Below are positions 16,840 through 26,128 of a DNA stretch of 64,000 nt, piece by piece. The first letter of the stretch is position 1; every line of letters starts with the position of its first letter. A program made the translations under genes and the position numbers. The notes beneath the pieces were generated by a model. It saw only the letters and a list, made by a program, of their open reading frames with translations, searched no databases and was not told the origin of the DNA. Source of the stretch: Bacteroidales bacterium (GTDB lineage Bacteria > Bacteroidota > Bacteroidia > Bacteroidales > Tenuifilaceae); NCBI GenBank assembly GCA_013141385.1, contig JABFRB010000019.1, forward strand, positions 248,001 to 312,000, given 5' to 3'.

Positions 16840-19222
16840 CTTTTTCAATAGTTGGATTATCATTATTATCATCTTCATCCTCAAATCCAGCCGATAATTC
16901 AAGTGCGGGCTCATAATCTGGATCTAAGGATGTTGATCTTTCGAACGATAAAAGAATTGATGGTAAAATAAAAAGGTTGCTAAAGAGCGCTATAAGGAGG
17001 GTTAATGCAACTAATACACCCAACGACACCGTTCCTCCAAATTTTGAAAGAGAAAATACACCAAATCCAAAAAATAGCACAATTGATGTGTATAGAATAC
17101 TTATTCCTGTTTCCCTAATTGCATAAATAACGGATGCTTTTATATTATGGGATGTTTTTCGAAGTTCTTGCCGATATTTTGCCAATAGTTGTATCGAGTT
17201 GTCAATTGCAATTCCAAATGCAATACTAAAAACTATGACAGTGCTTGGTTTTAGAGCAATACCAATAAATCCCATAGCTGCGGATGTGAGCAAAAGGGGT
17301 ACCATATTCGTTAAAACAGAAAACATTACTATTCTCCACTTCCTAAACATCCATGCCATAAAAAACGAAATTAGGCAGATGGCTAATGGTAGACTAACGA
17401 ATAAACTATCAACAAGGTAATCGTATCCTTTTGTAACAACTATGCTTGAACCTGATATATAAACATGTTTAGAATTATCTTTGAAAACGGTATCGATATC
17501 CGACCTGATTTTCTGGTTTAGCTGATTCATCCTAATCGTCCCAATATCATCGGCGTTATACATTACTCTAACATATCTTCCCGTTGAGTCAACAAGACGA
17601 GCAAACATATCGCTTACACCAATACTCTTGGGAACATAGGATAAAATAAACCCCCACTCAAAAGAACTTGGCAATCGATATCTGTCGGGTTTACCATTAT
17701 AGTAAGCTTGTGAAGCAAATTTTGCTGCCTCTACAATTGAAACCGGTTTTGATAATTCTGGATAGTTTGAAAGTTTCTTTTGAAGCCTGTCGATTCTAAC
17801 AAGAACACCAGAAGATAAGTAACCATTAGGCTTTTGTGTATCATAAACTATTTCGAGAGGCATGACACCATTAAAGTTTTTCTCGAAAAATTTTAAATTA
17901 ACTAATACAGGATGATTTCTCGGGATATCATCAACCATATAGCCGTTATTCTTCAGGAAAGTAACTCCAACAAAACCGGCGCAAATTAATGCTATTGCGA
18001 TAGCAAAGACAATTTTTCTTCGGTATAAAACAGTTAAAACAATTCTGTTAATATTTCTCTTAACCCCTTTTCGCGAAAGATGCGTTAGATGCTTGTTTTG
18101 GGGAGGTGCTATATAGCTAAAAATAATGGGGATGAGCATTAGAGATATTGAATAAACACCCATCACATTTAAAGAAGCAACAATACCAAATTCCTTTAAT
18201 ACCTGAGTATTTGTAATTATGAAAGCACCAAAACCGATTGCAGTAGTTAGATTAGATAGAAAAGTAGCGCTTCCTACCCTTGTAACCACCCTATAAAGTG
18301 CTTTCGTTTTATTTCCATGATGTCGATACTCATGGTGATACTTGTTGATTAAAAAGATACAACTCGGGACTCCAATAATTACTAAAAGAGTTGGGATTAC
18401 CGCAGTTAAAAGGGTTAAATCGAATCCAAAAAGCGAAAGCGTTCCAAGAGACCAAATAACACCAATTCCTACAACAAGAAGCGATATAAGCACAACTCTA
18501 ATGGAGCGAAATAAAAATAAGAGTATTATTGAAACTACTAGCACAGCAAGAACGACGAATAGATACATTTCTCCTTTAATCATTTCACCAACTTTCACTC
18601 GAATGTATGGTAGTCCAGAGTAGTAGAGTTTATTGGTCGTATTTACTTCATAAACCTTACAAACATTAACAATGTTATTAACCAAACCAACCCGTTCCTT
18701 TTTTGTAATTAGCTCCCTATTAAGGGTCACTAGCATCAGATAGGTCTTGGTAGAATCATTATACAGCAAGTTTTTATAAAAAGTCAACGATCTGGTAATA
18801 GCAGATAATGAATCAAGTTCTTGTGCTGAATATGATTTTTTTCCAAATATTTTTTCTGGTATAAACTTTTTGCTTAAAGTGTCTTTTACCAAATTAAGAG
18901 CATCGACCAAGGAAAATACCTGTTCTACACCATTAACAGTTCTAAGATCTTCCTCTAATTTGTTCCAGTTTTGAAAATTCTTTAATGAAAAAAAAGAAGT
19001 GTCTTGTACCCCAATTATCATAATGTTTTCACCCTTACCGAATTTTTTGGAAAATTCGATACTCCTAATAAGCACTGAATCCTCTTTTGGTAATAGCGGA
19101 GTGGGTTTGTATGATAACTCAACAAATGTTGCTTTATAGGCCATAAAGCATGTGAAAACTCCCAGAAAAATAAGAATAAACAGTTTGTACCTTAAAATTG
19201 TCCTTGCTAAAAATTGAAACAT
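16832..19222 (-). CDS. RND/MMPL family exporter
   Basis: 796 residues in the duplicated RND layout: one membrane helix (about 14-32), a periplasmic domain, five to six helices (about 215-385), another single helix (about 405-425), a second periplasmic domain and five to six helices (about 625-775). Helix-4 motifs such as FGIAIDNSIQLLAKYRQEL in the second half are typical of the MMPL/HpnN/SSD branch rather than of drug-type AcrB pumps. Such proteins move lipids or hydrophobic molecules from the inner membrane. No membrane-fusion or outer-membrane channel gene is adjacent. It is coupled to the polyprenyl synthase gene, which hints at an isoprenoid-related substrate. Confidence 0.85.
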   Translation of the reverse strand: MFQFLARTILRYKLFILIFLGVFTCFMAYKATFVELSYKPTPLLPKEDSVLIRSIEFSKKFGKGENIMIIGVQDTSFFSLKNFQNWNKLEEDLRTVNGVEQVFSLVDALNLVKDTLSKKFIPEKIFGKKSYSAQELDSLSAITRSLTFYKNLLYNDSTKTYLMLVTLNRELITKKERVGLVNNIVNVCKVYEVNTTNKLYYSGLPYIRVKVGEMIKGEMYLFVVLAVLVVSIILLFLFRSIRVVLISLLVVGIGVIWSLGTLSLFGFDLTLLTAVIPTLLVIIGVPSCIFLINKYHHEYRHHGNKTKALYRVVTRVGSATFLSNLTTAIGFGAFIITNTQVLKEFGIVASLNVMGVYSISLMLIPIIFSYIAPPQNKHLTHLSRKGVKRNINRIVLTVLYRRKIVFAIAIALICAGFVGVTFLKNNGYMVDDIPRNHPVLVNLKFFEKNFNGVMPLEIVYDTQKPNGYLSSGVLVRIDRLQKKLSNYPELSKPVSIVEAAKFASQAYYNGKPDRYRLPSSFEWGFILSYVPKSIGVSDMFARLVDSTGRYVRVMYNADDIGTIRMNQLNQKIRSDIDTVFKDNSKHVYISGSSIVVTKGYDYLVDSLFVSLPLAICLISFFMAWMFRKWRIVMFSVLTNMVPLLLTSAAMGFIGIALKPSTVIVFSIAFGIAIDNSIQLLAKYRQELRKTSHNIKASVIYAIRETGISILYTSIVLFFGFGVFSLSKFGGTVSLGVLVALTLLIALFSNLFILPSILLSFERSTSLDPDYEPALELSAGFEDEDDNNDNPTIEKDV

Positions 19223-19624
19223 TTGAAGTTTATTTAGTGATAAAAAAATAAAATCATTTTAACGGACTAAGATAGCTCTTTTAGATACTTTATCAAACTA
19301 CTAATTTATCATTCACAAATCTATTTCATTGTCTTTCTTCAATATACAAAACAGCATCCCTAAAAATTCCACACCATTTTAAAATTTTTCTTTGACTCTC
19401 TTTGAACGATATTACACAAGTTTCTAATTATTAAGTGTTTATTGCTAAATGATATATTTTGGGGAATTTAATTGGTTTTGTTGATAAATAGAAGAACCGA
19501 TCAATCTGTATTTATCTATATATAATGCGAATAACCAGTCATTAGTTGCTAATAACTTACAACTTGTGTAAAATATAAAGTTGGGTTTATGACCGGGAGT
19601 AGCAAAACTACGAATTACGTTTAA
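19223..19624. other. Intergenic region between atpG and the exporter gene
   Basis: 402 bp of AT-rich DNA. It should contain the promoter of the exporter operon (minus strand) and the end of the ATP synthase operon. I see no open frame, no tRNA-like fold and no clear terminator. Confidence 0.5.
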
Positions 19625-20497
19625 CTATCCCTTTAGTGCGTTTGCTCCAGAAACAATCTCAAGAATTTCTTTGGTAATAGCAGCTTGCCGCTCTTTGTTG
19701 TATTGAAGAGTTAAATCTTTAAGAAGATCTGTTGCGTTATCTGTCGCCTGATGCATAGCAGTCATACGTGCGCCATGTTCTGCGGTGGTGCTTTCTAAAA
19801 TAGCTGCATGAATTTTATATAGTAAAAACTTAGGTAGTGTTTTTTGAATGAATATTTCTGGGTTTGGCTCAATAATAATATCAGCATTACTCGAATTATC
19901 TTTTGTTTCTAAAGCATAGGGAAGAAAACCTGATATTGTCTGAATTTGAACTGCGGCATTTTTAAATGAATTAAAAACGAACTCTACCATGTCAAGATCT
20001 CGTTTTAAAAACAATTCTGATAACTCTTCAAATATTTTTTTTGTTAATAAAATATTTGGTTTATCAACTGCTGCTGAGCTTAAAGGTTTAACTTCTAGCC
20101 CTTTTTTCGATAAAATATCTGTAGCTTTCTTCCCTATACAAAATATGTGAATTTTTGCTTTAGGGTATTTAATAGATAACTGGTAATGAGCCTCTGCGGT
20201 TTTTTTTATTACATTTTGATTGAACGATCCGCACATACTACCGTTTGATGATATTACAACCAGGCCTATATTTGAAATATCTTTCCGGATTTCACAATAT
20301 TTATTGTTACAATTACCATTATTCGCAATAACAAACTCTAAGGAAGACCTATAATGATCATAGAATGGCTTATACTTTATAAGTACATCCTGCGCCTTTT
20401 TGAATTTAGAGGCAGAAACCATCTTCATCGCACTAGTAATCTTTCTGGTGGACGTTACTGATGAAATCCTAGTTCTAATCTCCTTAAGGTTTCCCAT
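19625..20497 (-). CDS. atpG: ATP synthase F1 gamma subunit
   Basis: 290 residues. The N-terminal helix pattern IRTRISSVTSTRKITSAMKMVSA and the C-terminal helix ending in ARMTAMHQATDNATDLL through KEILEIVSGANAL are diagnostic. Gamma forms the rotating central shaft of F1 on the cytoplasmic side. It is the last gene of the operon, 5 bp after atpA. Length and termini are normal. Confidence 0.97.
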   Translation of the reverse strand: MGNLKEIRTRISSVTSTRKITSAMKMVSASKFKKAQDVLIKYKPFYDHYRSSLEFVIANNGNCNNKYCEIRKDISNIGLVVISSNGSMCGSFNQNVIKKTAEAHYQLSIKYPKAKIHIFCIGKKATDILSKKGLEVKPLSSAAVDKPNILLTKKIFEELSELFLKRDLDMVEFVFNSFKNAAVQIQTISGFLPYALETKDNSSNADIIIEPNPEIFIQKTLPKFLLYKIHAAILESTTAEHGARMTAMHQATDNATDLLKDLTLQYNKERQAAITKEILEIVSGANALKG

Positions 20498-20502
20498 AAA
20501 TA

Positions 20503-22086
20503 CTATTTACTTAAATATTTCTTTGCAACATCTTCAGCAACTGCGGTAAAAACAGAAGCGGTATTATCATCAAAATCACCTTTTGCAACTTTTGCTAATA
20601 AATCTTTGTGCTTTAGCTGAATTAGTTCTAGGTAATCTTTTTCGAATTCTCTAACCTTATCTTTATGAATATTCTTCAAAAGACCTTTAACACCACAGAA
20701 AAGTATTGCCACCTGTTGTTCAACGGGAACTGGCTTATATTGCCCTTGTTTCAGTATCTCAACATTTTTCGAACCTTTATCAAGAACGGCAAGGGTTGCT
20801 GGATCGAGATCTGAACCAAATTTTGCAAAAGCCTCAAGTTCTCGATATTGAGCCTGATCAAGTTTTAATGTTCCTGCAACCTTTTTCATCGATTTTATTT
20901 GAGCCTTTCCGCCAACTCGAGAGACAGATATACCAACATTGATAGCGGGTCTCACACCACTATTGAAGAGGTTGGTCTCCAAGAATATTTGTCCATCAGT
21001 AATAGATATAACATTGGTTGGAATGTAGGCAGAAACGTCTCCCGCTTGAGTTTCAATTATTGGCAAGGCTGTTAATGATCCACCACCCTTAACAAGATGT
21101 TTAATTGATTCTGGTAAATCATTCATCTGCCGTGCAACATCATCGGAAGCAATAATCTTAGCAGCACGTTCTAGCAATCTTGAGTGAAGGTAGAAAACGT
21201 CCCCAGGAAATGCCTCACGTCCTGGCGGTCTACGAAGTAGTAAAGACACTTCACGGTATGAAACCGCTTGTTTTGATAAATCATCATATATAATTAATGC
21301 TGGTCTTCCCGTATCGCGGAAAAATTCGCCGATTGCTGCTCCGGCAAAAGGAGAATAGAATTGTTGTGCTGCAGGATCTGATGCCGTTGCTGCTACAATA
21401 ACGGTATACTCCATTGCTCCATGCTCCTCAAGGGTTTTAACAATTCCGGCTATTGTAGATCCTTTTTGACCTGTGGCAACATAAATACAATAAACTGGTT
21501 CTCCTTTTTCAAAAAAGGAACGTTGGTTAATAATTGTATCTATTGCAATAGCTGTTTTTCCGGTTTGTCTATCACCAATAATAAGCTCTCGTTGTCCTCT
21601 TCCAATTGGAATCATAGCATCAATTGCCTTAATACCCGTTTGAAGTGGTTCGGTTACTGGCTGTCTGTAAATAACCCCGGGTGCTTTTCTCTCAAGAGGC
21701 AACTCATAGGTTTCTCCCTTAATTGGTCCCTTGCCATCAATGGGTTCACCAAGTGTGTTAATAACCCTTCCAAGCATCCCCTCGCCTACTTTAATTGAGG
21801 CTATTCTTCCTGTTCGTTTTACTCGATGACCCTCTTTAACTAATTCTGAAGGTCCAAGCAATACAGCACCAACATTATCTTCTTCAAGGTTAAGAACAAT
21901 GCCCATTACTCCTGTTTCAAACTCTATCAATTCGTTTGATCGAACGTGATCTAGTCCAAAAATTCGAGCGATTCCGTCTCCAACCTGTAAAACACTCCCT
22001 ATTTCTTCAAAATCTACCTGTTGCTTAACTCCAGCAAGTTCATTCCTGAGTAATTCAGATATTTCCGAAGGCTTAATTTCTGCCAT
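20503..22086 (-). CDS. atpA: ATP synthase F1 alpha subunit
   Basis: 527 residues. The N-terminal beta-barrel domain is followed by the nucleotide-binding domain with P-loop GDRQTGKT and the signature [13 protein letters not shown] near the C-terminal third. Alpha carries the non-catalytic nucleotide sites of the F1 hexamer. The gene starts 12 bp after atpH. The catalytic beta subunit gene (atpD) is not in this window. Confidence 0.98.
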   Translation of the reverse strand: MAEIKPSEISELLRNELAGVKQQVDFEEIGSVLQVGDGIARIFGLDHVRSNELIEFETGVMGIVLNLEEDNVGAVLLGPSELVKEGHRVKRTGRIASIKVGEGMLGRVINTLGEPIDGKGPIKGETYELPLERKAPGVIYRQPVTEPLQTGIKAIDAMIPIGRGQRELIIGDRQTGKTAIAIDTIINQRSFFEKGEPVYCIYVATGQKGSTIAGIVKTLEEHGAMEYTVIVAATASDPAAQQFYSPFAGAAIGEFFRDTGRPALIIYDDLSKQAVSYREVSLLLRRPPGREAFPGDVFYLHSRLLERAAKIIASDDVARQMNDLPESIKHLVKGGGSLTALPIIETQAGDVSAYIPTNVISITDGQIFLETNLFNSGVRPAINVGISVSRVGGKAQIKSMKKVAGTLKLDQAQYRELEAFAKFGSDLDPATLAVLDKGSKNVEILKQGQYKPVPVEQQVAILFCGVKGLLKNIHKDKVREFEKDYLELIQLKHKDLLAKVAKGDFDDNTASVFTAVAEDVAKKYLSK

Positions 22087-22098
22087 AATCTCAATATT

Positions 22099-22650
22099 TT
22101 AAAGTACTTTTTGATTTTGGACCAGTGCTTTTTCTACTTTCGCAAGTTGTCCTGAAATGCTTAAATCAATTAGTAATCCTTCTACTTCAACAATAAAACC
22201 TCCAATCAAACTTGGTTTTTGCCTGACTTCAAGTTCTGGTGTTTTATTAAATTTTTTGTTTACGTATGCTAAAATATTCTTTTTTGTTTCTTCTTCTAAT
22301 TCCGAGGGCGTTTCAATTATAACCCTTATTAATCCTACTTTCTCTCTATATATTTTCCGAAATACAAGTAGTGCATTTACAATATACGATTCCCTTCTTT
22401 TTTTAACCATTAGGATAATAAAAGATAAAAGAAGAGGATGTACATTATTGGTTAAAATGCTATTAATTATTCTTTCTTTCTCGCTGGGCAGAATAACGGG
22501 ATTATGGAGTACTGTGTAAAACTCCGATGAAGAATCAATAATTTGTGACACGGCATAGGAGTGCTCATAAACAGCTTTTGCCGTGTTCTCTGCATTGGCT
22601 AAATCATAAAGAGCCTTTGCGTATCTAACTGAAATTCGCCCTGCGTTCAT
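22099..22650 (-). CDS. atpH: ATP synthase F1 delta subunit
   Basis: 183 residues. ISVRYAKALYDLA at the N-terminus and the C-terminal PSLIGGFIVEVEGLLIDLSI match the delta/OSCP pattern. The subunit links F1 to the peripheral stalk b subunits. It lies between atpF (8 bp) and atpA (12 bp), the standard order. Confidence 0.95.
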   Translation of the reverse strand: MNAGRISVRYAKALYDLANAENTAKAVYEHSYAVSQIIDSSSEFYTVLHNPVILPSEKERIINSILTNNVHPLLLSFIILMVKKRRESYIVNALLVFRKIYREKVGLIRVIIETPSELEEETKKNILAYVNKKFNKTPELEVRQKPSLIGGFIVEVEGLLIDLSISGQLAKVEKALVQNQKVL

Positions 22651-22658
22651 TTTTGTTT

Positions 22659-23156
22659 CTAGTTTTTGCTGGATATCTCGCTAAGCAAATCCTTAAAGTA
22701 CCCAATCTGCTTATCCTTATCCGAAAATTCTTTCCGAAGGATCTTTTCAGTTATCTCAAGAGCAAGTTTAGAGACCATTTGAGCAAGCTCCTTCTGTGCA
22801 TTTTCTCTTTCCTGGATGATCAGCATTTTTGATTTCTCAATAATTTTCTGCGCTTCAGCCTGAGCCTGTGCTTTTGCCTCCTCAACGATTTTATCCCGAA
22901 GGGATTTCGCTTCTTTCAAAGCTAACTCTCTCTCTGCTCTTGCTTTTTCAGCAAGTTCTTCGTTGTATTCCTGAAGTTTTTTTATTTCATTTCTTGCCTC
23001 TTCGGCCTGTCTTAAGGATTTCGAAATAGTTTCTTCCCTACTTTTCAACCCTTCCATAATAGGTTTCCATGCAAACTTCTTAAGCACGAAAAGAACCAAT
23101 CCGAATGAAATTAACATCCAGACCAATAGCCCATAATCAGGAGTAATCAGTCCCAT
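22659..23156 (-). CDS. atpF: ATP synthase F0 b subunit
   Basis: 165 residues. One membrane helix near the N-terminus (LLVWMLISFGLVLFVLKKF) is followed by a long charged coiled coil rich in Ala, Glu and Lys (about 35-150), the form of the peripheral stalk dimer. It lies 14 bp after atpE and 8 bp before atpH. Confidence 0.95.
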   Translation of the reverse strand: MGLITPDYGLLVWMLISFGLVLFVLKKFAWKPIMEGLKSREETISKSLRQAEEARNEIKKLQEYNEELAEKARAERELALKEAKSLRDKIVEEAKAQAQAEAQKIIEKSKMLIIQERENAQKELAQMVSKLALEITEKILRKEFSDKDKQIGYFKDLLSEISSKN

Positions 23157-23170
23157 AGGAATAATTTTTT

Positions 23171-23428
23171 TTATAAGAAAAGGACTAGCGCACAGATAAT
23201 GATTGCAAAGAAAGCAACCCCCTCAATAAGAGCAGCAGAAACAATCATGTTGGAACGAATATCGCCTACTGCTTCTGGTTGACGAGCAATTGATTTTAGC
23301 GCAGATGAACCAATATTACCAATTCCAATACCTGCTGCTAATGCTGCGATACCTGCACCTAATGCTGCACCTAATTTTGCTATCGAGGCATTTGCAGCAA
23401 CTTGAAGAATAATAAGTAAAGTAGTCAT
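23171..23428 (-). CDS. atpE: ATP synthase F0 c subunit
   Basis: 85 residues forming two membrane helices joined by the polar loop ARQPEA. The ion-carrying carboxylate is Glu69 in SAALIEGVAFF. The first helix is glycine/alanine rich (GAALGAGIAALAAGIGIGNIG), and I do not see the Gln found in many sodium-type rings, so a proton-driven ring is more likely. About 24 bp separate it from atpB. Confidence 0.96.
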   Translation of the reverse strand: MTTLLIILQVAANASIAKLGAALGAGIAALAAGIGIGNIGSSALKSIARQPEAVGDIRSNMIVSAALIEGVAFFAIIICALVLFL

Positions 23429-23452
23429 ATAACTAGTTTTTATGTTAAATAA

Positions 23453-24580
23453 TTAATGATGCTCTTGTGTTGCCATTCCAAAGTAAATAGCCGATAATAA
23501 TGTAAAGACATATGCTTGAATTAATGCAACAAGAAGCTCAAGCAATGTCATAAAAAATGCAAAAGAAACACTTATAATAGAAATACCATAACCAGCCCAA
23601 ATATTAAGAGCTCCAAAAATAAATATTAAACTAAAGAAAACAATTGCAACCATATGACCAGCAAGAATGTTTGCAAAAAGTCGTATCATAAGGACAATTG
23701 GCTTAGTAAACAATCCGGTAAATTCTACAACTGGCATAATGGGTATTGGGAATTTCAGAAACCAAGGAACTCCGGGTGCATTTATCACCTCTTTCCAGTA
23801 ATGCTTGTTTCCATTAAATGTTGTAATTGCAAATGTGAAAAGAGCGAGAACCATTGTAACAGCAATGTTACCTGTTACATTCGCACCACCAGGAAAGATT
23901 GGAATTAACCCAAGCATATTGTTAAACCAAATAAAAAAGAAAACGGAGAGCAAAAATGGCATAAAGCGCTGGTAATGCTTTTCTCCAATTGATGGAAGTG
24001 CGATATCGTTTTTAATGAAAAGAATTATCGGTTCAAAAAAGTTTTGAATCCCTGTTGGTGCTTTATCTGCCCCGTTTTTATATTTTCTGGCAATACTAAT
24101 AAAAACCCAACAAAGAAGCCCAGATGCTAAAAATATGGAAAAGACCAATTTAGTAATTGAGAAATTTAATGGTAAAGGATTTTCTTCAAGTATCTTACCG
24201 GTTGAATTCAACTCTACAATTTTTCCCTTATACTTTCCCTCTTCTTCCCATTTGAAACCATTATAAGTCTCTTTCCCATGATGAAACTTGCTTGAAAAAA
24301 ATATATTTAACCCCTTTTGTTTACTATATAGTATAATGGGTAAAGGAATTGAAACATGATGCTCTCCAATTGTAACAATATGCCACTCATAGGAATCACC
24401 AATGTGTTCAAAAATGAAATCAACAGTGTTGAATTTCTTTTTCCCGCCCTCTGCGTTGTTGCTTGTTTGTTCTTCTCCCCCTTTTGATGCAAAAACTTCA
24501 TTACAATTACCAAAACTGGTAATTGCAAACAAAAAAAGGCCTATTAAAATGCTCCTTTTCACATTGAAAAAATTTCGCAT
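23453..24580 (-). CDS. atpB: ATP synthase F0 a subunit, with N-terminal extension
   Basis: 375 residues from the ATG at 24580; a longer frame reaching 24649 would overlap the upstream gene and is rejected. Residues 1-30 look like a signal peptide or first helix, followed by a hydrophilic region of about 110 residues (HIGDSYEWHIVTIGEHHVSI...) before the membrane part. This extension is usual in Bacteroidota. The essential Arg is in MIRLFANILAGHMV. The subunit forms the ion half-channels against the c ring. Confidence 0.95.
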   Translation of the reverse strand: MRNFFNVKRSILIGLFLFAITSFGNCNEVFASKGGEEQTSNNAEGGKKKFNTVDFIFEHIGDSYEWHIVTIGEHHVSIPLPIILYSKQKGLNIFFSSKFHHGKETYNGFKWEEEGKYKGKIVELNSTGKILEENPLPLNFSITKLVFSIFLASGLLCWVFISIARKYKNGADKAPTGIQNFFEPIILFIKNDIALPSIGEKHYQRFMPFLLSVFFFIWFNNMLGLIPIFPGGANVTGNIAVTMVLALFTFAITTFNGNKHYWKEVINAPGVPWFLKFPIPIMPVVEFTGLFTKPIVLMIRLFANILAGHMVAIVFFSLIFIFGALNIWAGYGISIISVSFAFFMTLLELLVALIQAYVFTLLSAIYFGMATQEHH

Positions 24581-24587
24581 AAAGTTA

Positions 24588-24995
24588 TTATGTTTTTGCT
24601 TGAGTGGTTTCGCTTTTCTTATTTTTCTTAAAATAATTGAGAATCTCAATTATTTCTTGAGTCAAAAAGATCAAGTAAACGACCAAAAAAGATGAAAGAA
24701 AGGGGATTGCCTGATCTTTATTGAAAAAAAGAAAAACTAACATGAATACAATACTTCCAAGCAATTTTAGTGTTGTAAACAATAAATGTCTATTCGAAAA
24801 TTTTAAAAGGGTTAAATCCTGCGCCTTAAAAAGTGATTTAAAAATAAGGGTGTTAATGACACCAAAAATAAGGGGTAAAAAAAAGTATATAATAAGGAGC
24901 TTCTCCGGGAAGAAAATCTTAAATATTGAAACGCATAAAATAGTAGTAATCAATACCACCATTATCGTTCTAAAAATAAATTGTTTAAATGACAT
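24588..24995 (-). CDS. Small four-helix membrane protein at the head of the ATP synthase genes (AtpI-like)
   Basis: 135 residues with four hydrophobic segments (about 9-28, 33-52, 68-90, 96-116) and a lysine-rich C-terminal tail. Position (7 bp before atpB), length and topology fit the AtpI/UncI group, which helps assemble the c ring. Sequence similarity is too weak to be sure by eye, so the label rests mainly on context. A separate small AtpZ gene, which many Bacteroidota carry at this place, is not present: the 31-bp gap to the bactofilin gene holds nothing. Confidence 0.6.
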   Translation of the reverse strand: MSFKQFIFRTIMVVLITTILCVSIFKIFFPEKLLIIYFFLPLIFGVINTLIFKSLFKAQDLTLLKFSNRHLLFTTLKLLGSIVFMLVFLFFNKDQAIPFLSSFLVVYLIFLTQEIIEILNYFKKNKKSETTQAKT

Positions 24996-25026
24996 TCCCC
25001 GTTTAATATCTTATTTTCATTAAAAA

Positions 25027-25395
25027 CTACTCCATTAATTTCTCGTTGTCGTTTGTCATATTACAGTAACCGGTAAATTTTGATCCCGGTTCAATGGCTA
25101 ATTTACTTGTAGTAATATCACCTATCATTTTTGCTGTTGCTTTCAGGGATAAAAGTTCTGCAACAGTAATCTTTCCTTCAATAATTCCAGAAATATCTGA
25201 GTTTTTACAGTTTATTTCCCCTTTTATTCTTCCAGTCTCGCCCACCACTACTTTACCTTTAGATGTAATATTACCACAAAGGGTTCCATCAATCCTCAAA
25301 TCACCGCTACACATAATATCTCCAGTAATTTCTGTTCCTTGTCCAATTAAATTAATATTATTGGATGTCATTTCATTTTCATTATACTTTGCCAT
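25027..25395 (-). CDS. Bactofilin (polymer-forming cytoskeletal protein)
   Basis: 122 residues. Regular beta-helix repeats such as GDIMCSGDLRIDGTLCGNI, GKVVVGETGRIKGEI and TVAELLSLKATAKMIGDI place hydrophobic residues at fixed spacing, as in DUF583/bactofilin. The short charged ends are usual. Bactofilins form nucleotide-free filaments that help localise wall or envelope enzymes. The gene precedes the ATP synthase genes by about 30 bp and probably shares their transcript, a common arrangement in Bacteroidota. Confidence 0.9.
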   Translation of the reverse strand: MAKYNENEMTSNNINLIGQGTEITGDIMCSGDLRIDGTLCGNITSKGKVVVGETGRIKGEINCKNSDISGIIEGKITVAELLSLKATAKMIGDITTSKLAIEPGSKFTGYCNMTNDNEKLME

Positions 25396-25437
25396 TTTTA
25401 TCGGATTAAGTTGTTAATTTTAATTAGTTGTTGGGAG

Positions 25438-25445
25438 CAAATATA
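25438..25445 (-). promoter_or_regulatory. Putative -7 promoter element for the bactofilin-atp operon
   Basis: TATATTTG on the minus strand matches TAnnTTTG exactly and lies about 43 bp upstream of the bactofilin ATG, just after the rhomboid stop codon. A -33 TTG is not evident. Confidence 0.4.
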
Positions 25446-25458
25446 GAAAAAGGATTGT

Positions 25459-26109
25459 TTATTCGAGCGATTTCACTGTTAAATCCTCGGGGTTATCATC
25501 GTCATTGACATCTTCCTCTTTTTCCCATGACCATTCAATCGGCTTTGGACCATCTTTTCGATAAATGAATGCTGCCAGAAAACCACTAATACTACCGAAA
25601 AAATGGTATTCCCAGGATATTTGTGGGAAAAAAGGGAAAACACCCCAAACCAATCCCCCATATAAAAAAATTACAAGGAGGGAGATCGATGCTAAGCGAT
25701 AATCCTTTCTTATCGCCCCGCTAAGAAAAAGAAATGATGCTATTCCATATATCAATCCACTTGCTCCGATATGATAACTCTCTCTTGCAACAGCCCAAAC
25801 ACACAAACCGCTTACAAACCAAATTATACCAATTACCTTATAAGCCAATTCTCTATAAAAATAGATTATGCCAGTTCCCAAAATTAATATCGGAACACTA
25901 TTTGACATAAGGTGGTTAAAGTCTGAATGCAATAGAGGTGAAAATATTATGCCCAATAAACCATTAATCTCTCTTGGGAATACTCCAAATACAAATAAAT
26001 CTAGTCGTTCACTAAAATCAACTAGTTTTATTAACCACAATAGAAGGACAAACAGCAATGGTAAAACAAAACTATATCTGAGTTTTTTTATTTCTTCGGA
26101 TTTTTCCAT
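25459..26109 (-). CDS. Rhomboid family intramembrane serine protease
   Basis: 216 residues, about six membrane helices. The catalytic dyad is visible: Ser117 in HIGASGLIYG and His169 in WEYHFFGSISG. HSDFNHLMSN (61-70) supplies the conserved His/Asn of the oxyanion region. The protein cleaves membrane-anchored substrates within the bilayer; substrates are unknown. The C-terminal tail is acidic and cytoplasmic. It follows the TPR-SpoIIE gene by 19 bp on the same strand and may be co-transcribed with it. Confidence 0.9.
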   Translation of the reverse strand: MEKSEEIKKLRYSFVLPLLFVLLLWLIKLVDFSERLDLFVFGVFPREINGLLGIIFSPLLHSDFNHLMSNSVPILILGTGIIYFYRELAYKVIGIIWFVSGLCVWAVARESYHIGASGLIYGIASFLFLSGAIRKDYRLASISLLVIFLYGGLVWGVFPFFPQISWEYHFFGSISGFLAAFIYRKDGPKPIEWSWEKEEDVNDDDNPEDLTVKSLE

Positions 26110-26128
26110 TATAAAAACATACTGGATA

